A stretch of 64,000 nt of DNA, taken from positions 3,379,051 through 3,443,050 of the forward strand of contig VFFE01007500.1 of assembly GCA_008921705.1 (NCBI GenBank), in the 5' to 3' direction. This document shows positions 1 through 14,755 of this stretch, piece by piece. Within the stretch, counting starts at the first letter, position 1; each line of letters opens with the position of its first letter. A program made the position numbers and the translations under genes. The notes beneath the pieces were generated by a model. The model ran no database searches. It was not told the DNA's origin and saw nothing but the letters and a program-made list of their open reading frames with translations. This DNA is from Burhinus oedicnemus. Its lineage: Eukaryota; Chordata; Aves; Charadriiformes; Burhinidae.

Positions 1-2435
1 AAAAAATGTCATTTACAAGGCATTTTTGCTTGGCTTAAGGATGTATTCTTCACTTGGCATGTGTGTAAGTATTATTATTAACCCTCTGGAAAATGCTCAG
101 CTGAATGGAAAGATAGGTTAGGTACAAAAGTTAACAGAACAGGAAAATATTTTTTCTCAAAGATTAATCAGACTTTAAATTTGGTGATGAAAGTAAAAGG
201 AACATGTGGAAAAGATTGGAGTAAGTACAGTCTTTATCTTCAAAGAGCCTCCAAAAACTAATAAGTGAAGTTCCTGCTCTCCTGGAATGGGAACAAGCTC
301 AAATGTGTATTACAGAAAGAATGGGATTTCCAGAAGATTCCATGGGTGGCCCAACAACTCTTCCAGTGAGCACTGACCTGAGTGAGACCAGATGGGGTCC
401 CACGCAGTACACCAGAAAATCCCACAACAGGCTCTTGTGCCAAGGAGTAGCTGCCACAGAGAAGGATGTGAGGGTCAGTGCAGAAGACTTCCAGCCCAGA
501 AGATCAGGCTGCAAAAACGCGCTGCTCCTCAACTCTTCCCTTTTACAGACGTGTCTCCTTGCACCAGCTCCATGAGCTCTCCCTGCTTTTTGGAGCCAGA
601 AATGATAGGACAGCCGTGCTGTGAAGAGCCGGTGTCCTTTACTTCTTCAGGTTCAGTTTCTCCCCATACTACATGGGGAAAATAACTCCTCCTGTTACAG
701 CAGTCTCTTTCTGTTTAATGTTTATAGCAAGCTCTTTCTGCGTAATTCATAGTATGGACCCCAGATGCTTGAACAGCCAGAACCTTCGGGCAGGGACTTT
801 CTTTGGTAGACGGTCGTAACCAAAAACACACAAGAAAACACAATTTCTTGTATGCTGAAAGAGGTCGTTATTAGTCCTCTCCAGTAACCAGCATAGGAGG
901 TGCCTCTCAAACTTTGTTCCTTGCCCAGCGTACCAGCACCTCTCTCCCTTCTCTGAAGGGCACTGTTAACCCAACCCATACATTACAACGATGCAGATTA
1001 AGACTGAGCATACATTTCCACACGCCCATCATTTAGCATCTAGTAAAAAAAGTGTTCAGAAGTATTTCTTGAAGTTACTTGTACATTTTATAAAATATCT
1101 GTATCAATTAATTGCTAATAAGTAGTTCAAAGCTGACTCAGAACTGAATTAATAATTTAACACTAATAACTTATTCAATAAATTTAGCCTCTTTGCCTTT
1201 TTCTGGAATGACTTCTCAAGAGTTACCCTCTTTTTGTGTCCAGGCAAGGATCTTCAAATCTGTCTTTGAAATTACTTAAAAACTTTCCCTCTCTTGAAAT
1301 GTTATTACTTCACAAGACTGATCTTATACAATTTATTACAAGTATTTCATACTAAAAATTCAAGTACTGTTGAGAATTATGATCAGTGAAATGTATATTT
1401 TTTTTATGTTCCCTCATTGACAGTCATTCTTTTCATTTTAAGGAACGTTTAAAAAAAACCCTCTCAAACTCTGCATTTTTCAGGGACAGACAGCAGGGAG
1501 GGCAGAGGGAGCAGGTAATTGGCTACCGGAATTTGGGAACGTATCAGAGATTTTCCTCTCTGACGCAAAGGATTGGCTGAGACAGCATCGCATTGGAAAA
1601 AACAGGCTACTGTGAGATTACTGCATTTGCAAAAAGATACACACAGCATTTTAGACACCAGGGTTTTTTTCCTTTCTCACTGCAGGAAAATAATGGCACA
1701 ATCAAAAATACACTGAAATCAGTGAAAGCCTTTGAGTCTTTCAGTTGACTTCAGAGGGCTATTTATGTCATCTGAGATGCCAATACATAGAATTGCTTGG
1801 CCAACATTGACGTTTTAAGGATAGATACTATATAAATGTTGAGTGCTGTATGTGTACCCAGCTTCACATCGAAGAATTAAAAATGTTTTTCTTTAACCAG
1901 TCCTTAGTAGTAAACAAGTAGAGCCCAAATGAGTTGAAAAATGGAGGGAGAGAAGGAAAGTACCCAGAACAGTGACCTTTACGTAATGCACCCAAAGGAC
2001 ACCATGACAGATCCACAGGCTTTCAGATGAGGAATCTTTGACCCATATGGCTTCAGTCCAGGCTGAAACCTCACTGTTAGCAAATAAACCCATAGGCTAC
2101 AGACACAGCACTTGCTTCCAAATGAGAAGAAAATAAAACTAAATAGCAGCCATCATTCCTGGTTCTTAAATGCCTGCCTTATATTAATTTCTCCCTACTG
2201 AAAATTGTTGATCAGCATCATACTTTCTCTGGTTTGCTAGAGATTTAGGTTTTGTATAATACTGCTAGCTTGGGAAGATCCTGTGCTTTGATGCTCTTTT
2301 TGTTAATTATTTTAATGAAACTTGAATTAAAATTTTGCTCATTAAATATTTCTAGAGATGAGCTTGAGGCATGGCATTTGGAGGTGGTTTTCTCTGAAGT
2401 TCAGAAGACATTGCATCCAAGGTTTTAATGCCACT
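1..2435. other. Unique non-coding sequence, no gene seen
   Basis: The stretch carries only short open frames in several phases (the longest about 97 codons near 392-685), with no recognisable protein motif. I see no repeat with a family signature, no tRNA-like B box in context and no tandem array. It is best read as intergenic or intronic. Confidence 0.6.
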
Positions 2436-2575
2436 AGCTAGGATACAGGACTGAAGATCAACTGCTAGCACTGCCATTGAACTGCAATGCCTTAAGAAAA
2501 TAATTTTAACTTCCTGTACCTCTGTTTCTCTGTTTGAAACTAAAACTAATGATAATTGTACCTTAATTTGGTAAT
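2436..2575 (+). repeat. MIR/CORE-SINE relic
   Basis: The stretch follows the order of landmarks of a MIR element on the plus strand. A 'CTGCCATTGAACTGC' block stands where the family has its 'CTGCCACTNACTTGC' core. A 'TTTTAACTTCCTGTACCTCTG' type block matches the 'TTAACCTCTCTGTGCCTCAG' region. A 'TTTCTCTGTTTGAAA...AATGATAATTGTACCTT' series matches the 'TTTCCTCATCTGTAAAATGG...AATAATAGTACCTACC' tail. Divergence is high, as expected for an ancient amniote SINE. The tRNA-derived head is not clear, so only the core and 3' part are supported. This was identified by eye; a RepeatMasker hit to MIR would confirm it. Confidence 0.6.
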
Positions 2576-5500
2576 GCAATTTGTGTAACTTGAGTTTGGA
2601 ACCTGGAAATTGGTAAGTGTTGTTCTTAGATCCACTGTGAGAGTGTTCCTGGTCTGCTGTTTTGGGTTTGGACCATTTTAACTTGTTTTGTTTTGAAATT
2701 TACTCACAATAAATATTCATCTCCTCAGATAGTCAGCGTGCCAACCAACACAGTGAGATTTACTGACACATGAAGCAAAAATTATTAACTTCACACTATA
2801 TGGGTAACTTGTATTACTTCACAAATAAGTAAATAATTCACAAGCAATAACACAAAGCAAAAATGATGTTATCTGCTTTGCCTGTGTGTACTTCAGCTGC
2901 CCAAGTAACAAGAAATCAAAGAAAAATAAAATAATTGTTCAAAAATCTAGTAGGCTGGCACTTACCACTCTAACTTACTAGAGCAAGAAAGAATTCCCTA
3001 AAGCCTAGCAGAGAGCTGGAGTTACCAGTTAGCTGCATTGCAGCTCTAGGTCTGAAGCACTGCACAGTCCCTGAATGCCAGCACGGGAAACACAGGTCAG
3101 GGAAGAGGCTGGACTTGGAGCCAGTCAACTTTACCTGGGCATGCAGGGAGAAATAAATCACCTTTGCGGAGCTGCAGCAGCTTCCTTCCATTCACCTGAA
3201 GCGAAAAGGTAGCAGAGCAGCGCTTAAGAGGATCTGAGCAGCTCTTGCCTCCCGTTTGGCCTTCTCCAAACAGCGCTGCTTTTGCCTGAAGGCTCTGTGG
3301 AGCCCAGAACCACTAAGAAAACATGATCAGATTATGCTGTGGAATGAATTATGTTTATATACTTGTGGTGGGTGGGTGTATTCATATAAAAATCTGTTTG
3401 ATGTCCATTAATCAAACATGCCTGTGACGGAACATAAAATGTACCACTGATTGCAGCAACTCTGAAACAAAACTTTTCAGCTCTTTAAAATTAAGTCCCA
3501 CTGCAGCAAAGTGGATGGCTAATTATTTCTATGTCATTAAGTAGGGGTTTTGTCAGCATGTAGAGACCCAACTTCCCCAGTAACCGCAGACTGATTTCAG
3601 CACAAGTCAGGCACCAGAATCTCTCTGATGTACCAGAGAACCTGAAGGTGTTTAGAATCTAAATAGACAGCAAACCAAGAAAGGGAGGAGACATAAGGCT
3701 TTATTATATTTTAATTCGTTAATAAAGACCTCCCTGGAAGGGGATGTGGAGCTTGGGTTTGTAAGTGTCTGGCTGGAACACCGTGCAGTACCTGCAAGGC
3801 AGAAAAGGAGGTATTCTTAATAGGTTAAGAAGCGCAAAGTGGCTCAGGGATGAGGCCAGGCTGTGCCTCCGCATTGCTTTACCTTTTACTACAGAGGAAA
3901 GCAGAGTGAGATGGCACATCAGCAGTGAAGGCAGCCTCGCAGAAGGATACAGAGAACCCCCGGGCCGCTGGGCACATGGGGGCTGGGGCACGGGGGCTTA
4001 GTCTCTGACTAACGCTATGGACGGGTCAGGTCTCTGATCTCTGCAGGTGTGCTGAAGTGAGCAAAAAAAAGAGTTCTTGCCCGAATGTTGCTCTTTTGTG
4101 CAATCAGTGAATCTATTCCAATGTGATTTTTGAAATGACTGAATGGGGACAGAGTGGAAAGCAATGGGCAGGAGCTAGTCTTTGCAGAAGGGTTTGGTTG
4201 AAAGACAGTCCTGGGGGCAGCAGTAGTGAAATGCTGCCACGGTGAAAAGCAGTTGGACCTTTTACGAGACAGAGGGGAAAAAAAGGAAAGACAAAGGAAT
4301 TGTCTCTTTATTCCTCAGTGTATGAAGAGTTAAAAAAAAATAAAACGAAGAGAGATGAACTTTTTGAAAACTCCAGTGGTTTGGATTCTGTTCAAGGCTT
4401 GAATCAGCCCATCCCTGACTTGAAAAAACAGGACAATAGTGTCCACTTGGCTCAGCTGCAGACTCCATGGATTTTTATTACCAGCGGCTGGAGTTCAAGA
4501 TGAGTGAATTGTAAATAAGGAGAAATGAAACACAATAAAATAGTCTCCAGAGATTTACCTAGAAAACATCTGGAGTTTTGGCTCTAACATATAGAAATCT
4601 ATACCAATGGGAACACAACATATTACTGTGAAGTGTAGTAAGAAATAGCACAGATAAATGAGAAGTTAAGGCCTTCTATATATCACAATAAGATATTTCA
4701 GCTCCTTTTGGTTGTGCAAGTTTCTAATACTCTGAAGTCCTGCCAAATATTTCATTGTTACCTTATTAGATGTTCTTGGTTTACTACCTTTTGCTTTGTA
4801 AAGCACTGATTTAGTGTCACTTAATTTAATTTTTAAAAACATAACCAGATGTCCTGTTCATTTAGCATATGAGAAAACAGTATCGGAAACATGTGTTTTC
4901 ATACATTCCAACACAGATACTAAGATTTCTTCCTCTTGCTAAAACAATCTTGCTTCTGAAATAAGTTCCCCTTTTATCTTTGACATCAAATGCCACACTG
5001 GCACGCAACACTATTTTGATCTTTGTAAGTCTCTCTTAATGCTTGTATTTAGCCAAAAGATCCTTAATTTGGGGGTCTGTCTCCTGCATTCCCACTGAGC
5101 TTTTCATTTCTTTTACAATACTGACATCATTGTTTGCATGCTGGACTGACCTGGCCCCCTCCATTTCATGGGAGGCGGTGGGAGGGGGAAGCCCTTGAAG
5201 CAAGGGGCCCTCCCAGAGCTGGAGGTAACCAAGCGTAATGGTATGCTCCACAACCTACCAGCATTGTTTAGGTAGAAGAGTTTAAATACTGGCAGCACAA
5301 TGACCTGGAGAGCAAAGGTTAAGGAACCTCCCAAAATTCAATCTGGGTGGTGTTCAGCTCAGCAGGGACATGCATCTCCTCCCAGTCAATGTTTAACTGG
5401 CTCCCTTCCCTTTTTGCCGGGGGTGCAATATCATCCTGTTTAAATTTAATAGTGGAGAATGAGCCACTCGGCACCCAGCACAGAGAAAGTGTAAATAAAA

Positions 5501-8500
5501 TTCTCTCCTCACTACTGCAACTTTTAAATCTGTTGCTTCCTGATGTATTTTTCAGAGAAGACTAACACACATCTGCGATTAGCAATTATTCTGGAATGGC
5601 TGTTAAGTTTGTACTTTAACTTGTGAGTTGCCTTTGTTTGTGGTTATGATATTCCCTTGGCCAGCTGGGGGATTACTTAGATGGTTCGCAGCCCCCTAGT
5701 TTTATTGCTTGCCAAAATAATCATTCTACATTTGGCTAAACCTGCAAGTTTTCTTTTTAAATAATTTAGCCAAGAACTAAGCCTAGATGCTGTCTATTGT
5801 GTCAGTATCACAGGCACAGATGAGACTGTCTGTGGATGTTTACCGTCACCAGAACCAAGCTGGGGACACAAAAATACCCGAGTGATGGACAGACACCTAC
5901 CCTGTCCAACGTTAGCACTGAGGCATCTTTATGCCTCTCTCTTGTTTTAGAGTGGTCTTTTTCTGCTGTAGCAAAAGATGACACTTCAGGCCAGCTTTTC
6001 AGACACTCCACCCCAGTCCGAGGAGGAGCCCAGCACTCTTATGTCCAGCATCCAAACTCTGGCTGCTTACCCCACAGAGGGGGCAACCGTTTCTGGGAAT
6101 GGTGCCCTGACCAAGAACGTAAATGCTCCTCCAAAATCTGGTGCTGGTGACTACAAACCCCAAAATCCATCTGAATCAATAGCCCAGATCTTCCATGTCC
6201 CAGGCATAGCTGGGAAAAAAAACAGGACTTGAAGTCTAAGTCCACATTCATACCAATCCTCTGTGAGTGCAAGCCTTGCAAAGGTGAGCTCAGCCTAATC
6301 TCGGACATTACTGAGCAAACGTGGAGGAGCTTCTCTGTCTCACTGTGTAGCCCTTGAGCTCTCTGTAGCTTTAATTTTCTCCCACAAAGTTCATCTTACT
6401 TTCCCTCTTCCATCATAGCATTTCTAACAGCACACTTGTATTTGCTCCCAAGTTCCTTATAAATCACAGGCTATTACAAAGGCAGCCACTGTATAAAACT
6501 TGAACTGTTGGATTGGCACAAAAGAGTCAGTGAGGGTCAGCCACCTCTTATGGATCAACTTCTCATACAGGCTCCACTTCAACACATGAAGGATGTTGGA
6601 TATAAATGAATAGCAAGAACAGGTTGCTCTCCTTAACTGTGTCTTCTTCATGCCCTGGATGTTGAGCTTACCATGTCCAAAATGAGCCAGGAGAAGCAGC
6701 GGCTAGGATGCCAGCTGCAGGGTACTGCCCTCCTACCTGTAACTGAACGTAGTGGTGGGTGATGAGCCTCCACCCCAGCCTTTGCCCTCCACCACATGTG
6801 AGGACAAGGCAGGTGGGGAACTTCTGCCAAGTGTGAAAGCTTAGGAGACCTTGACACTCTTGTACACTGCTGCCTAACCAACAGCCACGCAAGCAGCCCA
6901 GGCTAAAGGCTGCTTGCGTGCCTATCATTTACCACAAATTCAAGACCCTGCTGCACCCCTGCACTGGTGCAAAGAGGTCTGGTAAAAAGCCCATCCATTG
7001 CACTTGGAGGGTGTCTGCTGACCTCAGTGGGTGCTGGATTGTGGCCCTAGAGAGGGTCAAGTATCTGGCTGAAAAGGGCTCCGTGCACCTAATGGTTCAA
7101 AGTCCTTGCTGAACGTGAACCAACATACAGGTTCAGTATTACTTGCATCTCTGAAGGCACAAAGTAGGATTACAACACTGGGGCCCAGGTCTAGCATTTG
7201 TAACATTAAACATGTTACTGTCCTAACAGGCACAGCGGCAGGGTTAAAATAGTTTCTGATCCATTAAGGGCTAAGAAGCTTGGTAAGATCTTACACTTTA
7301 GCCACCCCTTTGTCCCTGTGGCGTTCTTCAGCCAAACACAGAAGCAGAAACCTGAACTGACTCCCCATGTTCAACCACTTAAAACCATCTTGGATTCCTT
7401 GATTCTGTAATTACAGGACAGAGCCATCACTTTCTTTCCATTTTCCAACCACCAATTAACCAGAGACTCTGATATGTATCATAATAAAAACCCCTTTCTC
7501 TTACTGATCATGCAAAAATGAGAATGTAGACAATGTAATCACGTTATAAATGGTATTCAATTAATAGTTAGCTAAAAATTATTCAAATGATGATTCACAG
7601 ACTGAATAACTAACAAATGGGAAATGGACCAATTAAGCAAATGGACAAGCTAAAGGTTGCAAAGTAACAAAGTGAGCCCAACGACAATTTGATAAATTAA
7701 TAGAAAGCTTCTAGGTGGGCTGACACATAAGGAGTAGGGGGAAATAGGGAGGTATGGATAACTGACGTTCTGCAATCAGAATGCAGCTCTGTTATGAGAC
7801 AAAAGAAGGACTTCAGGCAAGCAGAGCCTATGGAAATCAGATATTACCCTTTGACATTCTTCGCAGAGCTCTATTGTGATATTTCAATCACATCACTGAC
7901 CTAACAGCACCACTGCATCAAGTAGATACTCACTTTAAATACATGCAGGATACTTTTGCTATGAAAAAATACATATACTAAAATCTGCAGAAGAATAAAA
8001 GCTAGTTAGAAGAACTGACTAGAATTAAAACATTTTAGAAAACTATTTAGACTCTATGAGAAAGGGATCATTTTGCTTTGAAATGAGAAACACAGGCTAG
8101 CAAGGGACTAGCTACATCACTGAAATGACTGTTGTAGTCTCAGCAGCTGTGCAATACATGTTTAGTGCAGAAAGACATAAAGGACACTGCGTTCATGAGT
8201 TAGTTGCCAAATGATGCCAACACAAAGGTTCATACACAATTTCCATGCCAGGTTATCATTCCCTATGTTTTCCCACTAAGAACCTCATTTTAGTGTTTGA
8301 TCCCAGCCAGATTTTCTTTGTCACCTCTTAAGGAAACGACCTGATGTTTCACCCCAGGCCAAAGTTATAAGCATCTGGAAACGGTTGAATGACAACATTG
8401 ATTTTGCTGAAAAACACTTTTGCTAAGTGAAGCCCTAATATGCAACAGAAACACATAAGTATTAAGGAACAACAACAACAACAGGGCATTTGCCAGTTCC

Positions 8501-10310
8501 CCTTTTCCCTAGAGGTTAGAAACCCCTCTTTCTCTGTCCTTCAGTTTTTCCAGTTGTTCATTTCCATCAGAGTTGCAGCTACTCAAACATAATCATTCAC
8601 CTAACCTCTCTCCCTATTCAAAAGCATTACATTATATGAAACAGTAACTCCAATCACATCTTTTTCACTGCAGTAAGATGTCCCGAGCTGCTGGGGCACT
8701 ATTACAGAGGACTATAATACTCCTCTTGTTCAGAGAAGTAGGGGAGGGAGGTGATCTGCTCCAGGCTCCAAGTGACAGTAAGAGAAAGTTAATAGATGGC
8801 AGCATAGAACTTTCAAACTGGCAAAAAAACCCCTTGCGAAACCAGCAAAACCAGAAAGTCAGTTCCTCTCATATTGTGGTTTCTTCAGCCTTGCTATTAC
8901 CTTTGAATAACAGAGATCCTATTCATTATGCTGGAGCAAAACAGTCTTTGCGCTAAGTGGTACTTGTAGTAATATAGAGCAGTGCAGCATTTTGTGGCTT
9001 GGGGAACGGGTTCATTTACTTGTGTAAGACACTTACAGATTCATAAACCCTCATCAGGAATTATCCCAAAATTGTAGCATGTTTTCCAGGGTCATCATGT
9101 TACATGAAATGTTTAGCCCTGTCTGAGGCATGATAATATGTAAGAAACACAGATATGCCTCAAAGCAAAACAATGAAAGGAGGCATTTTGCTTGCTCCCA
9201 TGATTCTTGATGTCATAGGGTTTTAGCACAGATTTACTCTTCATACTTCATTTTATTTCTAAGGATATTTTAAAAGGACTTTGAACACTTTCCAGAGGCC
9301 ATGTCTTGCTCTTATTTTTAAGTGACTAGTTACATTTAAGATTCAATCCTACTGAAACATAAGCATTATTTTTTAACTTTATGAATAACGTACCAGTGAC
9401 ACACACGGAGATCTGTATTGGCAAGTTAAGGACTACATCTGGGAGTCCACAAAATTATTTCAGTGCTGAGCCACAAGACATTCACCGGCTGCCTTAGGCT
9501 TCCCAGAAACCTAAAGTTTTCTAAAAGAACCTCTTACCCAGCAATTTTACCAGGCACAAAGAGCAGATCAGACCTTTGTGGGTGCTGTTCTGCTACAGAA
9601 TTGTCTACTTCTTCAATGCTGCAGTGCCAAAATTATAAACTTTGCCTTTACTTCCTGCCATTTGCTTGATAATACATGTAATTTAAGGTAACATCACCGT
9701 AATTGTTTTTAAAGTTAAATGCATTTTCCAGAGGAGTTAAAGTAATGATCTAAGAGTTGGAAATCCGAGGTCTGACACAGACTTGCACACTCGTGGGTTT
9801 GTTACCAGGGTAAAATTTTGCCTTCTTCTAAGCAAGGCGCTGAACACTCGGATGTGAACCAGGGCCTAGCATGAAGAATGAGAAAAAGATTCAAATTCAG
9901 CCTACGATCACAGCAGATCAGGGGCAAGTTACAGGGCTCAGAACCACAGTTATACAGCAGTCTCTTCTTCTGATCTTAAAATCCATGTAGCCACTTCAAA
10001 AAGAGGCCTTCTCACAGTAGCTCAGCATCTCCGAAATTTGTACATACCTCAAATAAGTAAGGTCATGCAAAAAACCCCAAACAATGGAAAAAGGCTGAGC
10101 TGTGCAGCTCATATTCAATAATTTCAATTGATTATACAAAACAAGCCTGCAGAGCATCCTTCTCACAACTCAAACCAAATGCACCCTACCCAAAGTTGAG
10201 TGTGTGTGCTCTGAGAACAATTTAGTTTGCAATGCAAACAAGAATGCCACCTACCTACATAACATAGTAATATATGTTTTTACTGCCCACTCAGTTAAAA
10301 ACTGCAAAAT
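2576..10310. other. Unique non-coding sequence, no gene seen
   Basis: The block has open frames below about 105 codons, overlapping on both strands and with no family motif. A short AAC trinucleotide run sits at 8468-8483. Around 9716-9800 there is a faint resemblance to a MIR core, too weak to annotate. Nothing else in the block shows structure. Confidence 0.55.
8468..8483. repeat. (AAC)n short microsatellite
   Basis: About five perfect AAC units are seen, ending in CAGGG. It is a short simple repeat. Confidence 0.85.
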
Positions 10311-10340
10311 ACGCACACACACACACACACACATATATAC
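10311..10340. repeat. (CA)n(TA)n microsatellite
   Basis: About ten CA units (10314-10333) run into a short ATATATA stretch. It is a typical compound dinucleotide repeat and likely length-polymorphic. Confidence 0.95.
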
Positions 10341-13300
10341 AAATCCACAAGAAACAGCTCAGAGCTTTAGATTCAGTTTCCATTTCTGGAAAAGGGTCTG
10401 GGAGAAATATGTTTTCAATCTGAACTGCCATGGCCTACCCAAATTTGCTGCTTTTACTCCCCAGCTTTCTAATTTGGCCCACAGCAATCATGTCAGTTCA
10501 ACTCGTCTCCAATAAAAGCACACTGCCAGTTTTCACGACTTCAAGACTACTTAGCCTGTTTTTGCATGCATGACCAGTGATGGCATCTTGTTTTTCAGGT
10601 ATTACACAGATTCTGACCTTGTTTCATCAAATCTTTTTTAGCTGGTCCCCAGTCCACTAACGATCCCTTCCAGGATGGCAGCACATGCTGGTGGTCTGTT
10701 CCTGAGCCCTTCTCTTCCCTAACAGTGGTGCACACTGAGATAATCTCAGCTGGCTTTAGTCCCCTCCCCTATATATCCCTGTGATTCAAAGCGTGCTTGC
10801 TGTTTCTCAGCTCTGTTCCAGTAACAGCTACTTCAGCGTCTTCTCCATAGAATATACCTTTGGTTCTATACAGTTACATCATATATAAAACGTTATAGCC
10901 ACCTCACTGACAGCAGGATCAGAACAGACCTTAGGCCATGTTTATGCTTCTATGGATCTGATTCAAGACTGCGATGAACAGCTCAAGCCACCTACTTGCT
11001 AGGCTGACGGACTACCTGCCCCTACACATGGAGAGATGAGCATAATGTCCAGCTGGTGTGAACATGACCTAAACACGTGTTTAACACTAAGAGCAGTGCT
11101 AATGGGCTTACCCTAGTGGAGGGGACGGTTTGCAGGCTGAAGGCGGTGGCGATGCCTGTGCAATGTAGGAAGGACAACATGACAGCTGTTCTTCTAGGGG
11201 CGTCACTCATCTGCCAGACTGTGCAGCAACACACGCACTGTCAGCTCTAACTGGAGCATCACCCAAGATGCCTGAGGGATAAGCATGCCACTAGGCAGGC
11301 TTGCACAGGTACTCTGGGAGGCACTGGCAGAAGGTGGGTGGGATGCAGACCCTGCCAGGTCTACGGCTGTCTTGGAGGCTGCTTCTGCAAGTAGCTATAA
11401 GGTACTTGATGTTAAGTTAGCGAGAACAGAACCAAGCCTATGACAAATACAATCAGACTCAGAAATCTTTCCATAAATGTTCTTTCTACAGAAGAATGAA
11501 ATGTTCTGCTACCCTTCTGCCAACTGGGAACACACAAAAAACAAGCAGACTGAAACTGGCCCTCTAATACCGTCTGTACAGTTGCTGCTGGCTGTGGCCT
11601 TCTATAATAAGGTTTTATATCAATGCTCTCACACAGCCAGGTCTCCACCTTCATAGAACTTAATAAAGTTCTGGCAGTGGGAAACTTATCTCAAGGAGAT
11701 ATTATTGGAAAAGGAGTGGGAATACCTGGGAGCTACAGTCAAATTGTAGTTGCCGAAGATCCAAACCAGACCCAAATCCTTATTATATGCAGATGTTTTA
11801 TTTCACTTCATTTCCACAACCTGGTATATAAAAATATGCTTATGATGTGCAAGGCACTGTATGCTCCAAAATGCCTCCTTTTTTCCAACTATATAGGCAT
11901 CTTTTTTTTTTTGCCTCTCTTTTTAGAATTTATTTCTCAGTAAGCAGAAGATGCGCTCAGACAGTATCTGTCTGAGCTGAAAACTACCTAAAACTTTCCA
12001 AAAAAGGTTTTTAAATTTTACTAGATAAAACTCACTCAACCTATTTTAAGCCTTCATTTTAGGACTGGTATTCCTCCTCTGCAGATCTGGATTTTCTGTA
12101 GCACAGATTTACTGTGGTGCAGACAGATTAGTTTACCAGCAATACCTGACTGGTGTGAAAACAAATAGATGAACAGGAATATTTTCAGGAAGAGAAAGTC
12201 GATTTTATTTTCTCATTTCTGTACTTCATTTAGGGCATTCTTTCTTTCTTATCCTTTTCCTCCGAACAACAAACACTGCAAAGATGATGTGTTTGTATGC
12301 TTAATGTATTGTGCATGATGTGATCTTGAACCAAAGTGCTGGAAGCAGTAACGGATCTATTGCAACCCCCCAAACTTCCATCTACTTTCATTTCCTGGAA
12401 TCATACATTTGGGAGCAGAGATCACCCTCAGACATTTGGAAACACCCAACATATGAAGAGGGAAAATCATTACTTAAAGTGTTTCTAAAAAGTGCTGGAC
12501 ACACATCTTTGTCTAATAGTTCTCACTGTATCTGCTTTAAAAAGCAGTTCTGGGAACACCCTTCCTCAGGGGCTGCAGAGCAGTTTCACCACAGGCTCTG
12601 CAAACCAAGTCCCGAGCAAACTGCCGCAGATACTGCCAGTCCCCTAGTGCTGCAGTGCACCAGTGAAAATATCGTCACACACACGCAGCAGAAATGAACA
12701 GGCATCCATCCCTTCTGCTCCTCCTTTAGGCACCTGTCCCCCCGGGTCCTGCCTGGGTGGAGTTGCTTGAGCAGCGCCGGTGGGGCTCTGCAGCAGCCCC
12801 TGCGCGATGACAGCCTGCGCTTCCCACCCCATGAGGACATCCTGCCTCGTCACCTTAAAAGTGATGATTAACAGCTACGCTGCCTGCTGGTAATGGGGTC
12901 CTGAGGCCAGGGAGAGGGGAAGCCAGCAGCGGCTGCCTGTGGGCAGGGGAGGTGGTACGTTTTCTACTAGTGCTTAGGTAGCAGGTCATTGAGTTAAAAA
13001 TAAAATAGCGTCATGTGGCACATGATGCCTTTCTAGAAGTTGCTGCGCTCAGGCCTTCTCCCAAGGTAGGGTTCAAAACTGGGTGTTTCAGCAGCCATAA
13101 TGCAGGCTTGCAACATTAATTAACATCTGGGGGAGTCTATTGCCAGCAGGTTCTCTGCAACTTCAAGGCTATTTTCCACAGGAATATATGCGGGTTGTAA
13201 ATTGGCTTGCTGCTGTCAGGAGAGAACCAGAGTCCAGCACTGTAAGTATTTAATTACTCTCAATGGTTTTACGGCCTGGGGCAGGCTTGTGGCTAGCCAC

Positions 13301-14744
13301 ATTGGTGTGGGAGACCCTGAAAAACTATGGGACGCTGCATTTAAATGGAAGTAGTCCTTCCCTCATTTTTAAAATAAGTACACCTCATGAAACTTTGCAG
13401 GCATTTCAAACTACATATCCAAAACTGCAAACACACTCATGTTCATTGGATGCTCACTTTGAGTCTTTATCAGAATAAACCTGAAGTAAATAATATTTTA
13501 TTAAATTACCAGTCACACAATAATAGCAAAAAGCATCAAATGCTCTTAACCATTTCCCATAGCCATTGACTCATATATTATGTACACATACATATATAAA
13601 TGCATGTATACACACCCAGGCATACAAACTTCCCTTTTTTTGTTGCCCTCTGAATATGTACAGTTACACACAAGTAAACCCTTACTTAAATCTAGGACTG
13701 AACTTCACTGACAGTTTCTCAGGAAGTTTAGGATTTTTTTTCCCTAATTATTCTCTGCAGGGACACTTTGCAAGGCATAAAGAAACAGAGAAACAAAAGA
13801 GATGGACTTGGCCAGTCAGGCAACTCCCTTTGCCAGACTGCAGCCGTTCTGTTTAACCTTTTCCCTTCATCCATCAGGATTCTCCTTTTCCTTCTCCAGG
13901 ATCATCACAACAGAAACCATTTCAAGTACACCCACTCAAACAGTTTGCAGAGTCCTCATGGATATCTGTGAAGGTGGTAATGCTGAAGGCAAATCCTTTT
14001 TTTTTTTCTCATTGAAATGGGCTAGAATTACTTGACGAGTCAGTTACTGTGTCTTAACTGGAAGAGCAGAAAGCTCTAAAACAGCCTGAATTATACTACA
14101 AGTATTTGTCTGACTGTGCCTGTAAATAAAGTCTAAAAGTGACACCATGATTTTTGCCTATGGACACAGCCCATGTCACCAGCCAGAGGAGGAAGATGGC
14201 TGTGAGAAACGGCCCAAGTTCTTATCCAAAGGTAGTGAGAACACAGAGCTAACATCCCACGGGAGCCACTTTGTTGTCTGAGATTAGCTACTAGGAAAAG
14301 CACTCTCTCCAAATAAAAATCTGCTCCTCAGGCTAGGATTTTCATGGTCCTTCTGAGACACAGCAGACACCGACAAACCTCAGTAGTCTGGGCCACAGCC
14401 GAGGTCTTGTAAGACTTATGGGTGGGGACTTGGTATTCAAGGCTAAAAAAGTACCAAGAGAGCAGCACAGGAGTGGTGCCTGTGTTCAGACACCTCGGTG
14501 TTGAGCAGCTCGTGCGCTAAACAAGTCTGAAGCTGGCAGGGGCTGAAGTCTCCTCCCTAGCTAAGTGTGCAGGCAAGACAAAACTCAGACACAGACACAT
14601 CTGCAACACCTCCTGTCTGTCCTGGGCAGCAGGGTGATGAGTACGGTTCTCCTGGAGAAACTCTGTGGCAGATGCACCCACCCTGATAAAAGACCAGGGG
14701 CTTTAGGACTGCTGCATCCTTACTTTTCGCACCCTTAATTTTCA
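10341..14744. other. Unique non-coding sequence, no gene seen
   Basis: The block has no supported coding or RNA gene. The 128-codon frame at 12311-12697 begins at GTG rather than ATG and has no recognisable domain. A moderately GC-rich patch with a few CpGs lies near 12720-12850. An alternating purine/pyrimidine tract (ACATACATATATAAATGCATG-like) lies near 13588-13610. Confidence 0.55.
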
Positions 14745-14755
14745 TGCCTTTAAGG

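Noticed and set aside
9716..9800. CTGACACAGACTTGC resembling a MIR core.
   Set aside because: Too short and isolated to distinguish from chance.
12311..12697. 128-codon plus-strand frame.
   Set aside because: Starts at GTG, not ATG, and the sequence shows no family motif. It is likely a chance open stretch.
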